Position numbers and translations under genes: made by a program. Below are positions 8,984-19,286 of a stretch of 64,000 nucleotides of DNA, piece by piece; within the stretch, counting starts at the first letter, position 1; each line of letters opens with the position of its first letter. The stretch comes from Emiliania huxleyi CCMP1516 (lineage: Eukaryota > Haptophyta > Isochrysidales > Noelaerhabdaceae): NCBI RefSeq assembly GCF_000372725.1, contig NW_005195301.1:70243-134242 (forward strand). Reading direction: 5' to 3'. The notes below the pieces were generated by a model. It was not told the origin of the DNA. It made no database searches and saw nothing but the letters and a program-made list of their open reading frames with translations.

Positions 8984-10794
8984 AGGATCGAGCGGGGGAC
9001 CGATAGGCTAGAGAGATCAACGCTGACCGATCATCGTCAGCCGAGACGCCCGAGTGAGTGGCTCACTATACGGCTGTTAGGGGGGGTGGTCCAACATAGC
9101 CTCACAGGGTCCCAATTTTTTAGTAAACCCCCAGCCCTCGCCCCGAGAAAGGTTTTTTGGGCTGGAAGGCGGGGTGAACCCACCCCCCTGGAGGGTCCCG
9201 TTAAAACCCAACCCAAGTTGGAAGGGGCCGCCCCCCCCAAAAAGGGGGAAAAACGGGTTCCAATCCCTTTTTCTCTGCTTCTCCGGTCCGGGGGGGGTGG
9301 GGCCCCCCCCCCCCCCCCAGCAGCAGCGCTCTGCTGCTGGGGGGGTCGGGACCCCCCCCCCCCAGGGCATCGAGGAAGATCGCGCTCCCGGCGACAGCGA
9401 CAACCCTCTCCTCACTTTTGGCCAAGTCTTGCGCGCATGACCCTGTTAGCGTGTGCATGCCACCTCGCTGCCGCAAGCCAGGTCCCTACGCCAAACGTCT
9501 CTGAAAATTCTCTATTTCGAGCTTGAGATCTTACAGAGGGCACCCACTTCCCTCTCCATCCCCGAGCAGCGCTCCCGCCATTTCGAGAAGGTATCAGACA
9601 CGCCTCTCATACTGTAGAGCCGTACGATACCGTACAGAGAGCCTCACGACCGCACCCCCCTGTATATGACCTACCGCACCCGTACCCGGCTACCGCCGCC
9701 GCGTGCGACGTACGTGGCGCCGCTGGCCATCCCGGCTGCTGCCGCCGCCCCTCTCGACGCCGCTCCCCTCGCCGCCGGTATCGACCGCGCCGCCGACGTT
9801 GGTCGCGCTGGACGGCAGCGCGTCCCCAGTCTCGCCGTCGCTCTTCTCGCCGTCGCTCGCCTCGCCGCTGGTATTAGGGGCCGCGCCGCCGGCGCCGAGC
9901 GTCACCTGCCTCCACGTCTCTTCCTCTAAGGAGAGGAGAGGCTCGGCGTCCGGGTAGCCGTCGTACTCGACCGCATCCACACGAGCCGGCCGCCCGAACC
10001 TACCTCCCGCCACGTGATGGTGGCCGGCCACCACCCCTGCTCGCCTAGGATCTCGACGTGCGTGCCTATCTCGATGACAGCGTGCCCGGCCAGCCTCGCC
10101 GTCGCGTCCACGCGCAGCCGCTCCGCCGCGCCTCCTGCGGCTCCGCGGGCTGCCGCAGCACGTAGTGTCGGCCGTACTCCGCGCCACCCGCGAGGACGTC
10201 AGCCGCTCACCGTCTCGACCGCCGCCTCGATTGGCGGAGGGGCTCGACCCGTCGTTCCGCGACCTCCTGGAGTCCTGGTGCGCCGCCCGTCGGTCGACGC
10301 CCTCGCCCCTGCGCTCCACCAACGATGCCGTCGCTGTCCTTGTTGACGTGTCTGTGATTCGGGGCCGCCCATTTTAGGTCGCCCATCTCTCACGCCATTG
10401 GATGCAGCCGAGATGCAAAATCCAAAACTGCCGTACCCCCCTGACCCCCCCTCTGGACGCGTCCACCCTCCGTCCAACATTCGCATCCCCTCTTTTACAT
10501 ACAATACCCCCCCCTCTTCTCCACCCCCCCCTTGACCCCCCCCTGGACACGTCCACCCTCCGTCCAACATTCACGATCCCTCTTTTACATACATAAAACA
10601 CCGAAAATACATTCCAAACCATTCCAAAAACACACCACACCATCTACACACGTTCCTTTGCTTTAAAATCTAAAAAAAAAATCGAAAAATTCACATTTCA
10701 ACTATATAGGCGGGTGCGGAGCTGGCCTCCCCTATCCAGCATCCCGCACTCGAAGCGCACGCCGCCGCGGCACCGTGCGCGATCGAGTGGCTGC
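8984..10794. repeat. 1.8-kb dispersed repeat, copy B (no transposon insertion)
   Basis: Collinear with copy A (2611-4418). It keeps the uninterrupted junction GCGCGATCGAGTGGCTGC at 10777-10794, which is the empty site for the transposon in copy A. The stretch 9070-9300 differs from copy A mostly by homopolymer smearing (for example GGTTTTTTGG where copy A has GGTGTATTGG), which looks like poor base calling. The repeat ends eight bases before the tRNA gene. Confidence 0.85.
9690..10111 (-). pseudogene. Tudor-like domain remnant in repeat copy B
   Basis: Same two-frame arrangement as in copy A: GTHVEILGEQGWWPATITW in one frame and VEYDGYPDAEPLL in the next. The shared frame break shows that both copies descend from an already broken or oddly spliced ancestor. 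Confidence 0.55.
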
Positions 10795-10802
10795 CAGATC
10801 GA

Positions 10803-10876
10803 GCCGGGCTAGCTCAGTTGGTTAGAGCGTTGGATTCATAACCCAGAGGTCACCAGTTCGATCCTGGTGCCCGGCA
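10803..10876 (+). tRNA. tRNA-Met (anticodon CAT), elongator type
   Basis: Cloverleaf of 74 bases: acceptor GCCGGGC pairing with GCCCGGC, D-arm with AGCTCAGTTGGTTAGAG, anticodon loop TTCATAA, T-arm ACCAG/CTGGT with loop TTCGATC, discriminator A. CCA is not encoded and there is no intron. Position 31:39 is an A-C mismatch. The A-box and B-box sequences needed for RNA polymerase III are intact. Confidence 0.93.
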
Positions 10877-10945
10877 TCTTCTTTTGGCGCACATTAACCC
10901 CCCACGGTGCCTGGCATCCTCTTTTGGCGCACATTGACCCCCCAC
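10866..10945 (+). repeat. Tandem duplication of the tRNA 3' tail
   Basis: A 40-base unit that begins inside the tRNA T-arm (GGTGCCCGGCATC...) and runs into the 3' flank is repeated at 10906-10945 with three substitutions (GGTGCCTGGCATC...). Confidence 0.75.
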
Positions 10946-11244
10946 GAGCACCCACGAGCACCGCTGCACCCCAAGGACCTTCATTAATGTAAATAAAGAG
11001 GCAACGCTTGTTAAAGAGATATTTGTTGACAGCCTCAAGCTACGCGCCGAGGCCAAGTTTCCGTGACTCATCCGTCGAGCGGCCCGTCCGATCATGCTCT
11101 CCGAGTACATGCTCTCCGAGGCCTCCCGGCGGGCCACGGCGCGGCGAGCCGGGCCCCAAGCCGACCCTGAGCCGCCGCCGACCGCCGGCGGAGCGCACAC
11201 GTAAAGTAAGAACGCGACTACGCTTTCGTTCTTCTTCTGAAACG

Positions 11245-12971
11245 ATGTCTCCTCATATGTCCAGGCCGCCGCTGCCGCTCCTGCAGCCCACGGCCTCGCT
11301 GCTGCTGCCCCTGCTGCTGCTGCAGCCCACGAGGGCCTCGCTGCAGCCCAACACGCTACCGTCAATGGCGCCGCCGCCCTGGTCACCCGTTCGAGCGCCG
11401 CGAATCGCCGACCGCGGCGCGGGCCGGTACACCCAGGCGCGGAGCGGCGCGGACGGCAACGTCACGCTCTGCTGGAACGCAGTCGAGCCCGAGGCGGGCC
11501 TGCGGCTCGCGAGGTGCGGCGGCTCGTCGTGCGAGGGCTGGTCCCACCCGCCGACGCTCGTCTCTGGCGCCGACGGCGATCCGCGCTTCATCCGGATGCG
11601 CATGGCGCACCGCTCCTCGCGGCCAGTCCTCTGCCACACGTCGAGCGGCGGCCGCGCCCTCTCGCTCGGCATCTGCCTCGACGCGGTCTGCAGCCAGTTC
11701 AAGGCGGTGGAGCTCGAGAGGGCCGTCAAGGTGCGCCACTGCGACCTCGAGTCGTCGGGCCGCGAGGGCACGCGCGTCGCCGCCGCCCTGTCGGACGAGG
11801 CCGGGTCGCGCCTGGTGCTGCTGAGGGTGGACCTGCCCACCGGCTCCGTGGCGGCCAAAACCGTGCTGGCGACCGCGGCGGACCCCTTCACCGTCAACGA
11901 GACGACGCGGCGCCCCGAGCGCGGCATCGAGGGCCCCGTGCTCGCGGATCGGTCCCTCGCGTACTGGGACATCTCGGGCCGGCGGCTGCGCCTCGTCTTC
12001 GACACGGCCGACCCACGGCCCCGCCGCTCGCCACTCGCCGCCGGACGCCCCCGCCCTGCCCCTCGCGACGGCTGCGTCGGCGCATCGTGCTAGGCGCTCG
12101 AGCGTGGTGGTGGCGCAGGGCGGCGGTGCGGGCGTGGCGGCGGCGGGCGGCATGGTCAACCCCGGGGCCTGGGCGCGCCTCCTCGCGGTCGGGAAGGCTC
12201 TCCCCCCCCCCGGCGCCGGCACGGGCGCCGGGCGCGAGACACCGAGTCCGCCTGCTGCGCCCGCCCGCCGCAGGACGCGCTCCTGCTCACATTCTTCGAC
12301 CTCGCCCGCCACTCGCTCTTCCTGGCGCGCTGCTTCCGGCTGCTTCGCCGTTGCGACGCGCCGGTCCGCTCGCTCCGCCGCCCCGCCGCCGCCGCGCCGA
12401 GCCGCCGCAACCGCGCCGAGCCGCCGCAGCGCCGCAGCGCCGCAGCGCCCCAGCCGCAGCCCTCGGCCTCGGCCTCGGACGGTGATCCGTGGCGACGCCC
12501 TCGCCCCCTTAAGGTGCTGGTCGACGCCACCGCCTTCCACGGGGACATCAGGCGAAGGAAGCCGCGCCCACAAGTCGCCCGCCCAGCCGCCGCCCCCGCC
12601 GCCGCTCTCCCCTTCCCTCGCCCGCACCTCCGCCCCGCCCCCGGCGCAGCGACTTTGGTGCGGGCGCCTTCCCCGACCTCGCCCTCTCGCCGCACGGCGC
12701 GCCGGCCCTCGCCTACTTCGTCGAGGCCTCGCCCTCGCGCGGCTGCCTGCGGGTGCTCCGCTGCAGCGACCCGCTCTGCGGCTCGTGGCGCCTCTTTGAC
12801 GCCTCGTGCGGCCCGCGCGGGTACGGACGGGACGCCTCGCTCGCCTTTGGTCGCGACGGCGCTATCGTCGCCTCGTTCCTCGACCTCGACGGCCACGACG
12901 ACCCCGCGAGGATGATTGCGCGCGTGGCGGTGTACAATGATAGCCAGGGCGCCGTGCGCAGATTAGATTAG
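11245..12971 (+). CDS. Putative secreted repeat (propeller-like) protein, exons incompletely resolved
   Basis: ATG at 11245 gives MSPHMSRPPLPLL followed by a leucine-rich segment ending near TRAS, a likely signal peptide. The first exon reads to about 12005 and contains repeated blades with paired cysteines (LCWNAVEPEAGLRLARCGG, LGICLDAVCSQF, SLAYWDISGRRLRLVFD). Further blades appear in other frames downstream: DALLLTFFDLARHSLFLARC near 12290, and ALSPHGAPALAYFVEASPSR with VLRCSDPLCGSWRLFDASC at 12660-12810, ending at a TAG at 12971. At least two introns must separate these, but I could not fix their borders. The blade pattern suggests a beta-propeller-like extracellular protein. No catalytic motif is visible and the function is unknown. 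Confidence 0.5.
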
Positions 12972-13396
12972 ATAGCCGAAGGCGAAGACGAACAGAGTCA
13001 GACTCAGAGAGTGTTTGTTAAAAGAAGAACACTGAACACAGTCAGGCTCGGACTCGGGACTGGAAAAAAAGAAGGAAAACATCAACCAAAGGAAAAAAGA
13101 AAAATACGAGTGGAGGGATGCGAGCTCTCGCCCGGCAACCCTAGCCAGGCCTCACGCGCTGGCCGCGACCGCGACTGGAGATGACTATTTATTTAATTAA
13201 TCATTTATGGGAGGACGGCGCGCCCGATCGATTGCGCCTACTTTCATGAGCATCTGAGCATGGTAGTTATCTATTTATTTATGGTAGGCGCCGAGTGATG
13301 CGCGTATTGGGAGCGCGACTGAGGGATCAGGGACGGCTCGGACGGGAGACTATTTCGGAATTCTTTCATCCGGGGTAAGCATTGCGGCCGCTCCAT
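12972..13396. other. Intergenic, AT-richer, likely 3' and 5' flanks
   Basis: A-rich and TTTATTTATT-type sequence at 13060-13280 follows the upstream gene, and a short leader precedes the TLC gene. No RNA gene or repeat recognised. Confidence 0.4.
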
Positions 13397-14382
13397 ATGT
13401 ACATGTTGCTCGCCGAGCTAGAGGAGGCGCTTTTCATTCCGCTCGCGGCCACGCCGCTCGCCCAGGCCGTCGGCCTCACCCCGCTAGCCCTCGCGGCTGG
13501 GGTTTCCTGCCTCGCAGCCCAGCTGCTCCTCTTCGTCGCCTTCTCCTACTTGCTGCCAGACGGCCCGTGGCGGAGGCTGCCCGGTCTGACCGCCCACCAG
13601 TGCATCTGTTTCCCGCTCATGATTGGCCTCGCCTGCGTCGGAGTCCAGGATTGGTTCCTCTCAGCAGCGGTCCCGACCTCGTTGAGCGGCCGCGTGCTGG
13701 ACGAGCACCGGCTCGGAGGCCAGCTGGCGCAGCTGGTGTACGGCGAGCTGCTGCTGTGGGACATCCCTTGCGGCCTCCTCGTGCCGAGCCTTCGTGAGCC
13801 GCTCATGCTGGCGCACCACTTTGGGATGGCCGCCGTCGCGTACGCGACGCTGAGCCCGCTCTGCAGCTACTACGCCGTCTTCTTCTTCGGCGCCATCGAG
13901 GTGAGGCCCGGCCACGCCCCGCACCCTCTAATCACGCCCGCGCCACAACCCCTGTGCCCATGAGACGCGTCCCGCCGCCGTCGCCGCCGTGTGCGCAGGT
14001 CAGCGGCATCCCGCTCTCGATCGTCGACGTCTTCCACCCAAAGCACGAGAAGCACGTCCGCCGGGGCGGCGGCTGGTTCGAGTACGAGAAGGCCTCGCCG
14101 CTCTGCCGCGCCGTCAACGAGCTCGCCCGCGTCTGCTTCGCCGCCGCGTACCTGCCGCTAAGGGCCGTCTATTTCCCGTGGGTGGTCGGCTCACAGGCGG
14201 TGCCGGACATGCTCGCGACGCTCGCGCTTCCGCAAGAGGAGCGGCCAGCCGCGCCCGATGCTGCGCTGTATGGAGTGATCGGCTTCGGCATAGCCTTCTC
14301 GGCGCTGCAAATGTACTGGGGCAAGCTCGTCTTCACGCAAGTGCTGCACGTCCTTGCGGGCCCAAAGCCGAAGGGCGAGTGA
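13397..14382 (+). CDS. TLC-domain multi-pass membrane protein (TLCD/TMEM56-like)
   Basis: Two exons, 13397-13900 and 13999-14382, joined by a 98-bp GT-AG intron, give 295 residues. The join reads FFFGAIE/VSGIPLSIVDVF. Several hydrophobic segments span the protein. The TLC (TRAM-LAG1-CLN8) signature is visible: HHFGMAAVAYATLSPLCSYY, then FFFGAIEVSGIPLSIVD, then a last hydrophobic helix before the KPKGE end. TLC proteins act in ER or plasma-membrane lipid handling. Ceramide synthases are one branch, but the Lag1 HHxxD motif is not clearly present, so a TLCD/TMEM56-type lipid-regulatory role is more likely. Start chosen at the first in-frame ATG (MYMLLAELEE). Confidence 0.8.
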
Positions 14383-15464
14383 GAGAGAAGAGGGGGCCTC
14401 GCAGACGACCCGGGTTTCGCAGCGGCACGCGTCTGCACGCGCCAGCCACGGCGCCGTGCGACGCCGCGCGCAGTTAGTTACGAGTAGTAGTTGCCGCCAA
14501 AGCAGCGGGTGTGACTTGAAAGAAAAGAACCGCCGTCACCAACGCGCACAACGGCTCACGGGAGGACTTGTGGCTAGGTTGTAGGTCGTAGTCAGTGTTA
14601 GAGCTCCAGCCTCCACAAGAAACACGCACACACTTGGAGCACTTGGAGTGCGGTCGGCGGGATGAGAGGACGGCACGCCGCCACCAGTGACAGCCGCGAG
14701 CGCTTGGAGCACTTGGAGCGCAGTCAGCAACCTCACGTCCAGGACCGGGGAAAAAGAAAGTAAGAAAACAGGACAGAAAGAAAGAAAGAAAACAGACAAC
14801 CCAAGGGAGGGATGGGAGAACAGGAAAAAAAGAAAGAAAGAAAGAAAACAGACAACCCAAGGGAGGGATGGGAGGACGGCACGCCGCCACCACACAGGGA
14901 TTTTAAGGAGAGGTGTGTGGTGCGCTATCCGTCGCCCACCCTAGGGAGTCTGCCTCTTCCTATCTCTCTTCGCAGTCTCTCGCCGATTCTCGCTGCAACC
15001 TTCATGCCACCTCGCGGTCGTCCCACCCTCGTCGTTCTCTCCCTTGTCACTTCCTCCTCTGTCGCGTCGTTCTCTTCTGCCTCAGGACAGAAAAAAAAGA
15101 AAGAAAACAGACAACCCAAGGGAGGGATGGGAGGACGGCACGCCGCCACCACACAGGGATTTTAAGGAGAGGAGTGTGATGCGCTAGCCGTCGCCCACCC
15201 TAGGGAGTCTGCCTCTTCCTATCTCTTTTCGCAGTCTCTCGCCGATTCTCGCTGCAACCTTCATGCCACCTCGCGGCCGTCCCACTCTCGTCGTTCTCTC
15301 CCTTGTCACTTCCTCCTCTGTCGCGTCATTCTCTTCTGCCTCGTCCTGCGCCGCCGCCGCCTGCCGTTCCCTTGTTCTCTCAGGACAGGGGAGCTAAGAA
15401 GCGGTCCGCAATTTTCTTTCGGCTGCCTGAGCGAGAGCTTCCTGGACGTCGCGCCCTCGCTTCC
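14383..15464. promoter_or_regulatory. Duplicated upstream region of ISCU
   Basis: This kilobase holds no coding frame of its own. It contains GAAA-rich tracts and a 236-bp direct duplication (14848-15083 and 15107-15342). The second copy leads into the ISCU 5' leader, so the duplication probably doubled the promoter or leader. Small CACTTGGAGCACTTGGAG repeats at 14630-14720 are also found near 26368 and 37204. Confidence 0.45.
14848..15342. repeat. 236-bp direct duplication
   Basis: Unit 1 14848-15083 and unit 2 15107-15342 both begin ACAGACAACCCAAGGGAGGG and end TCTCTTCTGCCTC, with only a few substitutions. They are separated by an A/G-rich 23-base spacer. Confidence 0.9.
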
Positions 15465-16090
15465 ATGTTGGCGCGCTCTGTGCGCCCTGCGCCTGCCGCG
15501 CTCCGCCTCGCCGTCGCGCGGCGCGGCTACCACAAGAACATCATCGACCACTCCTCAGACGCTCTCGCGAACGTACGGATCCATTCGACAACGGTAGGAT
15601 CGTGGACTGTCGGCACGGGTCTTGTTGGCGCGCCGGCCTGCGGCGACGTGATGAAGCTGCAGCTCAAGATTGGGAAGGACGGCAAGATCGAGGACGCCGT
15701 CTTCAAGGCGCGCGTCCCCCTCCCCCTCCCCCTCCCCCTCCTGCCCTTCCCCCGCCGCCCCGTGCGCCGCGCCGGAGCCGCCCATGGCCCGCTGCCGTCC
15801 TGAGCGCGCCCCCCGCCCCGCGCGCGCAGACGTTTGGCTGCGGCTCTGCGATTGCGAGCTCGTCCTTCACCACCGAGTGGGTCAAGGGCAAGTCCATGGA
15901 CGAGGCGAGTAAGATCCAAAACTCAGTCATCGCGCAGCACCTCAAGCTGCCGCCCGTGAAGCTGCACTGCTCCATGCTCGCCGAGGACGCCGTCAAGGCC
16001 GCCATCAAGGACTACCAGTCCAAGCAGGAGGGTCGGGCGGCGGCAAGTGAGGAGTACAAGCCGGAGCCCGCCTCGGCGGCCGCGCAGTGA
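15465..16090 (+). CDS. ISCU: Mitochondrial iron-sulfur cluster scaffold protein ISCU
   Basis: Exons 15465-15707 and 15830-16090 encode 167 residues, the usual size for a eukaryotic ISCU with presequence. The first 20 residues are Arg/Ala-rich, a mitochondrial targeting peptide. All scaffold ligands are present: C59 and D61 in [10 protein letters not shown]85 in [10 protein letters not shown], and H127-C128 in LHCSML. The Hsp70-binding LPPVK motif is at 121-125. The intron (15708-15829) starts GCGCGT and ends CGCAG, a GC-AG intron fixed by the invariant FK/TFGCGS join. The segment between IIDH and VGTG ([19 protein letters not shown]) differs from the usual NPRNVGS region and is about two residues longer. 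Upstream lies a duplicated promoter-like region. Confidence 0.95.
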
Positions 16091-16748
16091 GCTGCTGGCC
16101 ATCCACGGCGCCTTCCTGCCGCCCGGCGACAGCCGGCGCCAACCTCGAAACTCGCGCCTCGCGCGCGCCCCCCCTGGAACTTTCCTTCAACCTTCCTGCG
16201 CTTGATCGCACACCGCCAGCATTTTCCGCCCCGTGTCTTGTCTGTCCTGTGCCGCCACACGCGCAAAGCCGCCGCTGTTAGTTCGTCGCCCCCCGCCCCC
16301 CGGTCCTCTGTGGAGAGTTAGTCTGCCGCGTGCAACCGTGTGGGTCACAGATGAGTACTTGTACTGTGTTCCGACTTCGAGAAGCAAACTCTAGAAAGAA
16401 GAGGCAAAAAAATTGTTCCAGTATTACGGCTTTAGCAGGGTTGTTGTGTGCGAGTATGTGTAGGCCGGTCGCTCCCCCCCCCCCTCTGGGACGCCGCTGA
16501 GTCGTTTCGCAGCTAAAACTAAATTCGGTTGAGATCGAGCTCGTTGCAAGGATCTGCAAGGGCCCTTCGCCATGGGCGGTACCTCCCAATGGGCTCTCCG
16601 CCCCGTGTAGCTCCCCGTGCGTGCGTGCGTGGGTGGCCGCTGCCGGTGCATCCCACAGGCGGCGGTGCCCGTGTCCATTACGTCGAACCCCGTGTCCTCA
16701 TCCGTCGCTCGAGTCGCATGATCCGCGCCGGTTCGGCGCCCAAAAAAT
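16091..16748. other. Intergenic, nothing recognised
   Basis: 3' flank of ISCU followed by GC-rich sequence. No family resemblance in any frame. The transposase-like frame opens after a TGA that ends at about 16748. Confidence 0.4.
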
Positions 16749-18880
16749 GACGGGCCCGCTCGGCGGCCGCTGCAGGTGATGGAACCGCCGCTACGGAAAA
16801 TCGGAGGCAACCTACCACTTCTACGGACCTTTGCGGCGATGACCGTTGCGATTTGCAGCGTGGCCTCGATGGTCCCGAGGCGCAGGCGGCGGTCCAGATT
16901 TGCTGGCAGTGGGGCGCTGGCGGCGGCGTCCCACCCTTCGACCCTGAGAGCGAGGCTGCTCAGCAGCTCATGCTCGATCTGGTCAGCGGTTCCGTGCCAG
17001 TTCCATCAGGTGTCACGGTGACGAAAGCGGTGGCCATTCAGATCTACCTGCTCTTCCAGGAGAGGCGGCTGAGGCACCTCGCTTGGAAGGACATATTCTT
17101 CGTCATCGCCTCACTCTCTCTGGGCTACGCCATCGCAGCGCCGTCGGAAGCCGCCATAATGCGGCTGCGGCGCACTCTCTACGTCAAGAGCGACCGCACG
17201 TACCTCGGACTCGTCGCCGACTACAAGGAGCGCATGAAGAAGCGCTCCCGCGACGAGATGCTGAAGCAGCTCGATCAGGCTGAGGCGCAGCGGCACTTGA
17301 TGCAGCTCTACGACCGCGAGCCGCTCAACTTCTCCTTCGCCGAGGTGGCGGGCGGTGGGGGCGGCGGCGATCCCGGCGGTAGCGGCACCGCCACCACGGC
17401 TCCCGCGCCGACGCAGCCGGCGCCGGGGCCTCTCGACGTCCGCACTCGCACCCTTGCGACGCAGCTCACGCTGATGGCGGCGGGCGCCCACTGCGATTTC
17501 GCAAAGGGCACCCGGCCGTACTTTTGGGACCGGACAGCGGAGAGGTGGGTGCAGAGCACGGGCCCTACCGGGTGGTCCGATCGGCTGGGCGAGCTCCCGC
17601 TCGACGTGCTGCGCATCATCGACGGTACGGTGCGACAGGTCAAGCTATCCCGTGCGCGGCGCGCAGAGACGCACGAGCTCCAGGCCATCGCGCTGCGGAA
17701 GCAGCTGGACGACGAGCGGCGGCGGACGGAAGAGCTCGTGACGGCGGCGCAGGCGAGCAAGCGGGGGGCGGAACGCACGCTCCGCCAGGCCGCGGCTCTG
17801 CGCGACCAGGCTGCGGATGAGCGGCGAGCGACGGAGGCGGCGATGGAGGCGGCGCGGCGTGAGCACGAGATGGATCTCAAGGAGGCGCGCGCCGCAGCGG
17901 CGGCAAAGTACAACGTGCTGCGAGCCGAGGCGCGCGCCGAGCGCGTGACGGCGGGCGAGAAGATCACCGAGCTCGAGCGCATCATCACCGAGCTCGAGCG
18001 CGGGCTGCGCGGCGCCAAGGTGGCTCTCAGAGCGGCGGGGCGGCAGGCGGTGGCGGCGGCCGATGAGGCAGCGAGCGAGCTCGAACGCGCCATGTCCGGG
18101 CGCGTCTGGTCGGCCGTGCGCGAGGCGGACGCGCGTCGGGAGGCTGCTGAGAAGCGGTGCAACGACCTGCAGGACGAGCTCGAGGAGCTGCAGCAGCAGC
18201 TCGGCTCTCGGAGCCAGTGAGTATAGCTGAGATAGTCGACCGCCGCCGCGCCGCCCGACCGACCTGTCTCCGTAGGTCGCGGCAGCGGGATGCCGAGCAG
18301 CTGAAGTACTTCAAGAAGCGGACGGAGGACTTGCAGGCCAAGATTGCCGCGTACGACATGCGCGCCAACCGCCGCTTCTACGACATCGAGCCGATTGCCG
18401 AGGAGAACGCGTTGCTGCGCGAGCAGCTGGCGGAGGCGCGGGCGGAGGCCGCCAAGTACAAGGGCATCGCGGAGCCGGATGCCTCGCACTTTCGGAACGG
18501 CGGCGGCTACACCCTCGAGCACGACCTCACCAGGTGTCGCGGCTGTTCATCATCTTTGCGAGGTTCTACCGAATCAAGCTGCCGACGCACGTGCAGCGCG
18601 TGCCGCACAAGAAGGTCGCGGGCAAGATGACGTACGTTGAGCGCACGCTGCTGTACGTGGGCGGCAAGACGCACGTGAAGGAGGTGTGTGCCGTGCTGAA
18701 CCAGGCGCACAAGCTCCAGGTGGGCGTGCAGCTGCTCGAGTCGCCGAACGACTCGTACTGCTACATCTCGGACGGCGCCGAGTCGCTGCAGACCGACTAC
18801 CTTGCGCAGCTGCTCTCGCGCCGCGACGCCAGCGGCAGGCTGCAGACCATCGCGCCGACGCCCCCCTCCTGTATGGGATA
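16749..18880 (+). CDS. Transposase-like protein, N-terminal half (coiled coil + first catalytic block)
   Basis: The frame opens after a stop near 16748. No confident ATG is visible, so an upstream exon may be missing. Residues run through an early hydrophobic stretch, a Gly-rich linker, then a long Arg/Glu/Ala coiled coil (about 17640-18216). A GT-AG intron (18217-18275) joins GSRS/Q-SRQRDAEQLKYFKKRTEDLQ. At about 18531 the frame slips: LEHDLTR is in one frame and QVSRLFIIFARFYRIKLP in the next, with no room for an intron. The sequence then runs through VERTLLYVGGKTHVKEVCAVLN and YCYISDGAESLQTDYLAQLL, where ISDGAESL is a plausible first catalytic Asp block, before entering poor sequence and a gap. 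The slip may be a real mutation or a base-calling error. Confidence 0.55.
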
Positions 18881-18935
18881 GCCCGCCGGGGGGGGGGGGG
18901 GGGGGGGGCTTTCCCCCGGGGGGGAAAGGGGGCCC

Positions 18936-19035
18936 NNNNNNNNNNNNNNNNNNNNNNNNNNNNNNNNNNNNNNNNNNNNNNNNNNNNNNNNNNNNNNNNN
19001 NNNNNNNNNNNNNNNNNNNNNNNNNNNNNNNNNNN
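18936..19035. other. Assembly gap (100 N)
   Basis: Exactly 100 Ns, so the size is a placeholder. The preceding 50 bases are G-runs typical of failed sequencing. The following bases contain GGATCC and GAATTC 14 bases apart, which could be vector polylinker. Confidence 0.95.
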
Positions 19036-19067
19036 ACCACTGGATCCCCCGTCCCCCCCGAATTCGA

Positions 19068-19214
19068 CGTAGATGTGCGCGCACGAGCGCGCGCTGAACC
19101 AGCCGACGTGCGTGCGCATGTTCTTGATCTTGCCGGCGTCCGCCGCGCTCTGCTCCTCGGTGATCTTCATCCCCGCCTTGAGGACCTTGTCAATCTCCTT
19201 GCGGCCGCCCTCGA
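19068..19214 (-). pseudogene. Inverted fragment of the same transposase family
   Basis: On the minus strand this reads GRKEIDKVLKAGMKITEEQS and KNMRTHVGWFSARSCAHIYV, close to the plus-strand copy at 19363-19508 but with clear differences. It therefore comes from a different family member in inverted orientation. It abuts the assembly gap and may be a misjoined clone end. Confidence 0.7.
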
Positions 19215-19286
19215 CCCTCGCTTCCCTCGCTGCTCCACCAGCGGTCGCTCACGCCCCCCCCACCCCAAACCACCATCACCCCACAG

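Noticed and set aside
11253-12005. Minus-strand frame opposite the secreted repeat protein
   Set aside because: Antisense shadow; the plus strand has a signal peptide and repeated Cys blades.
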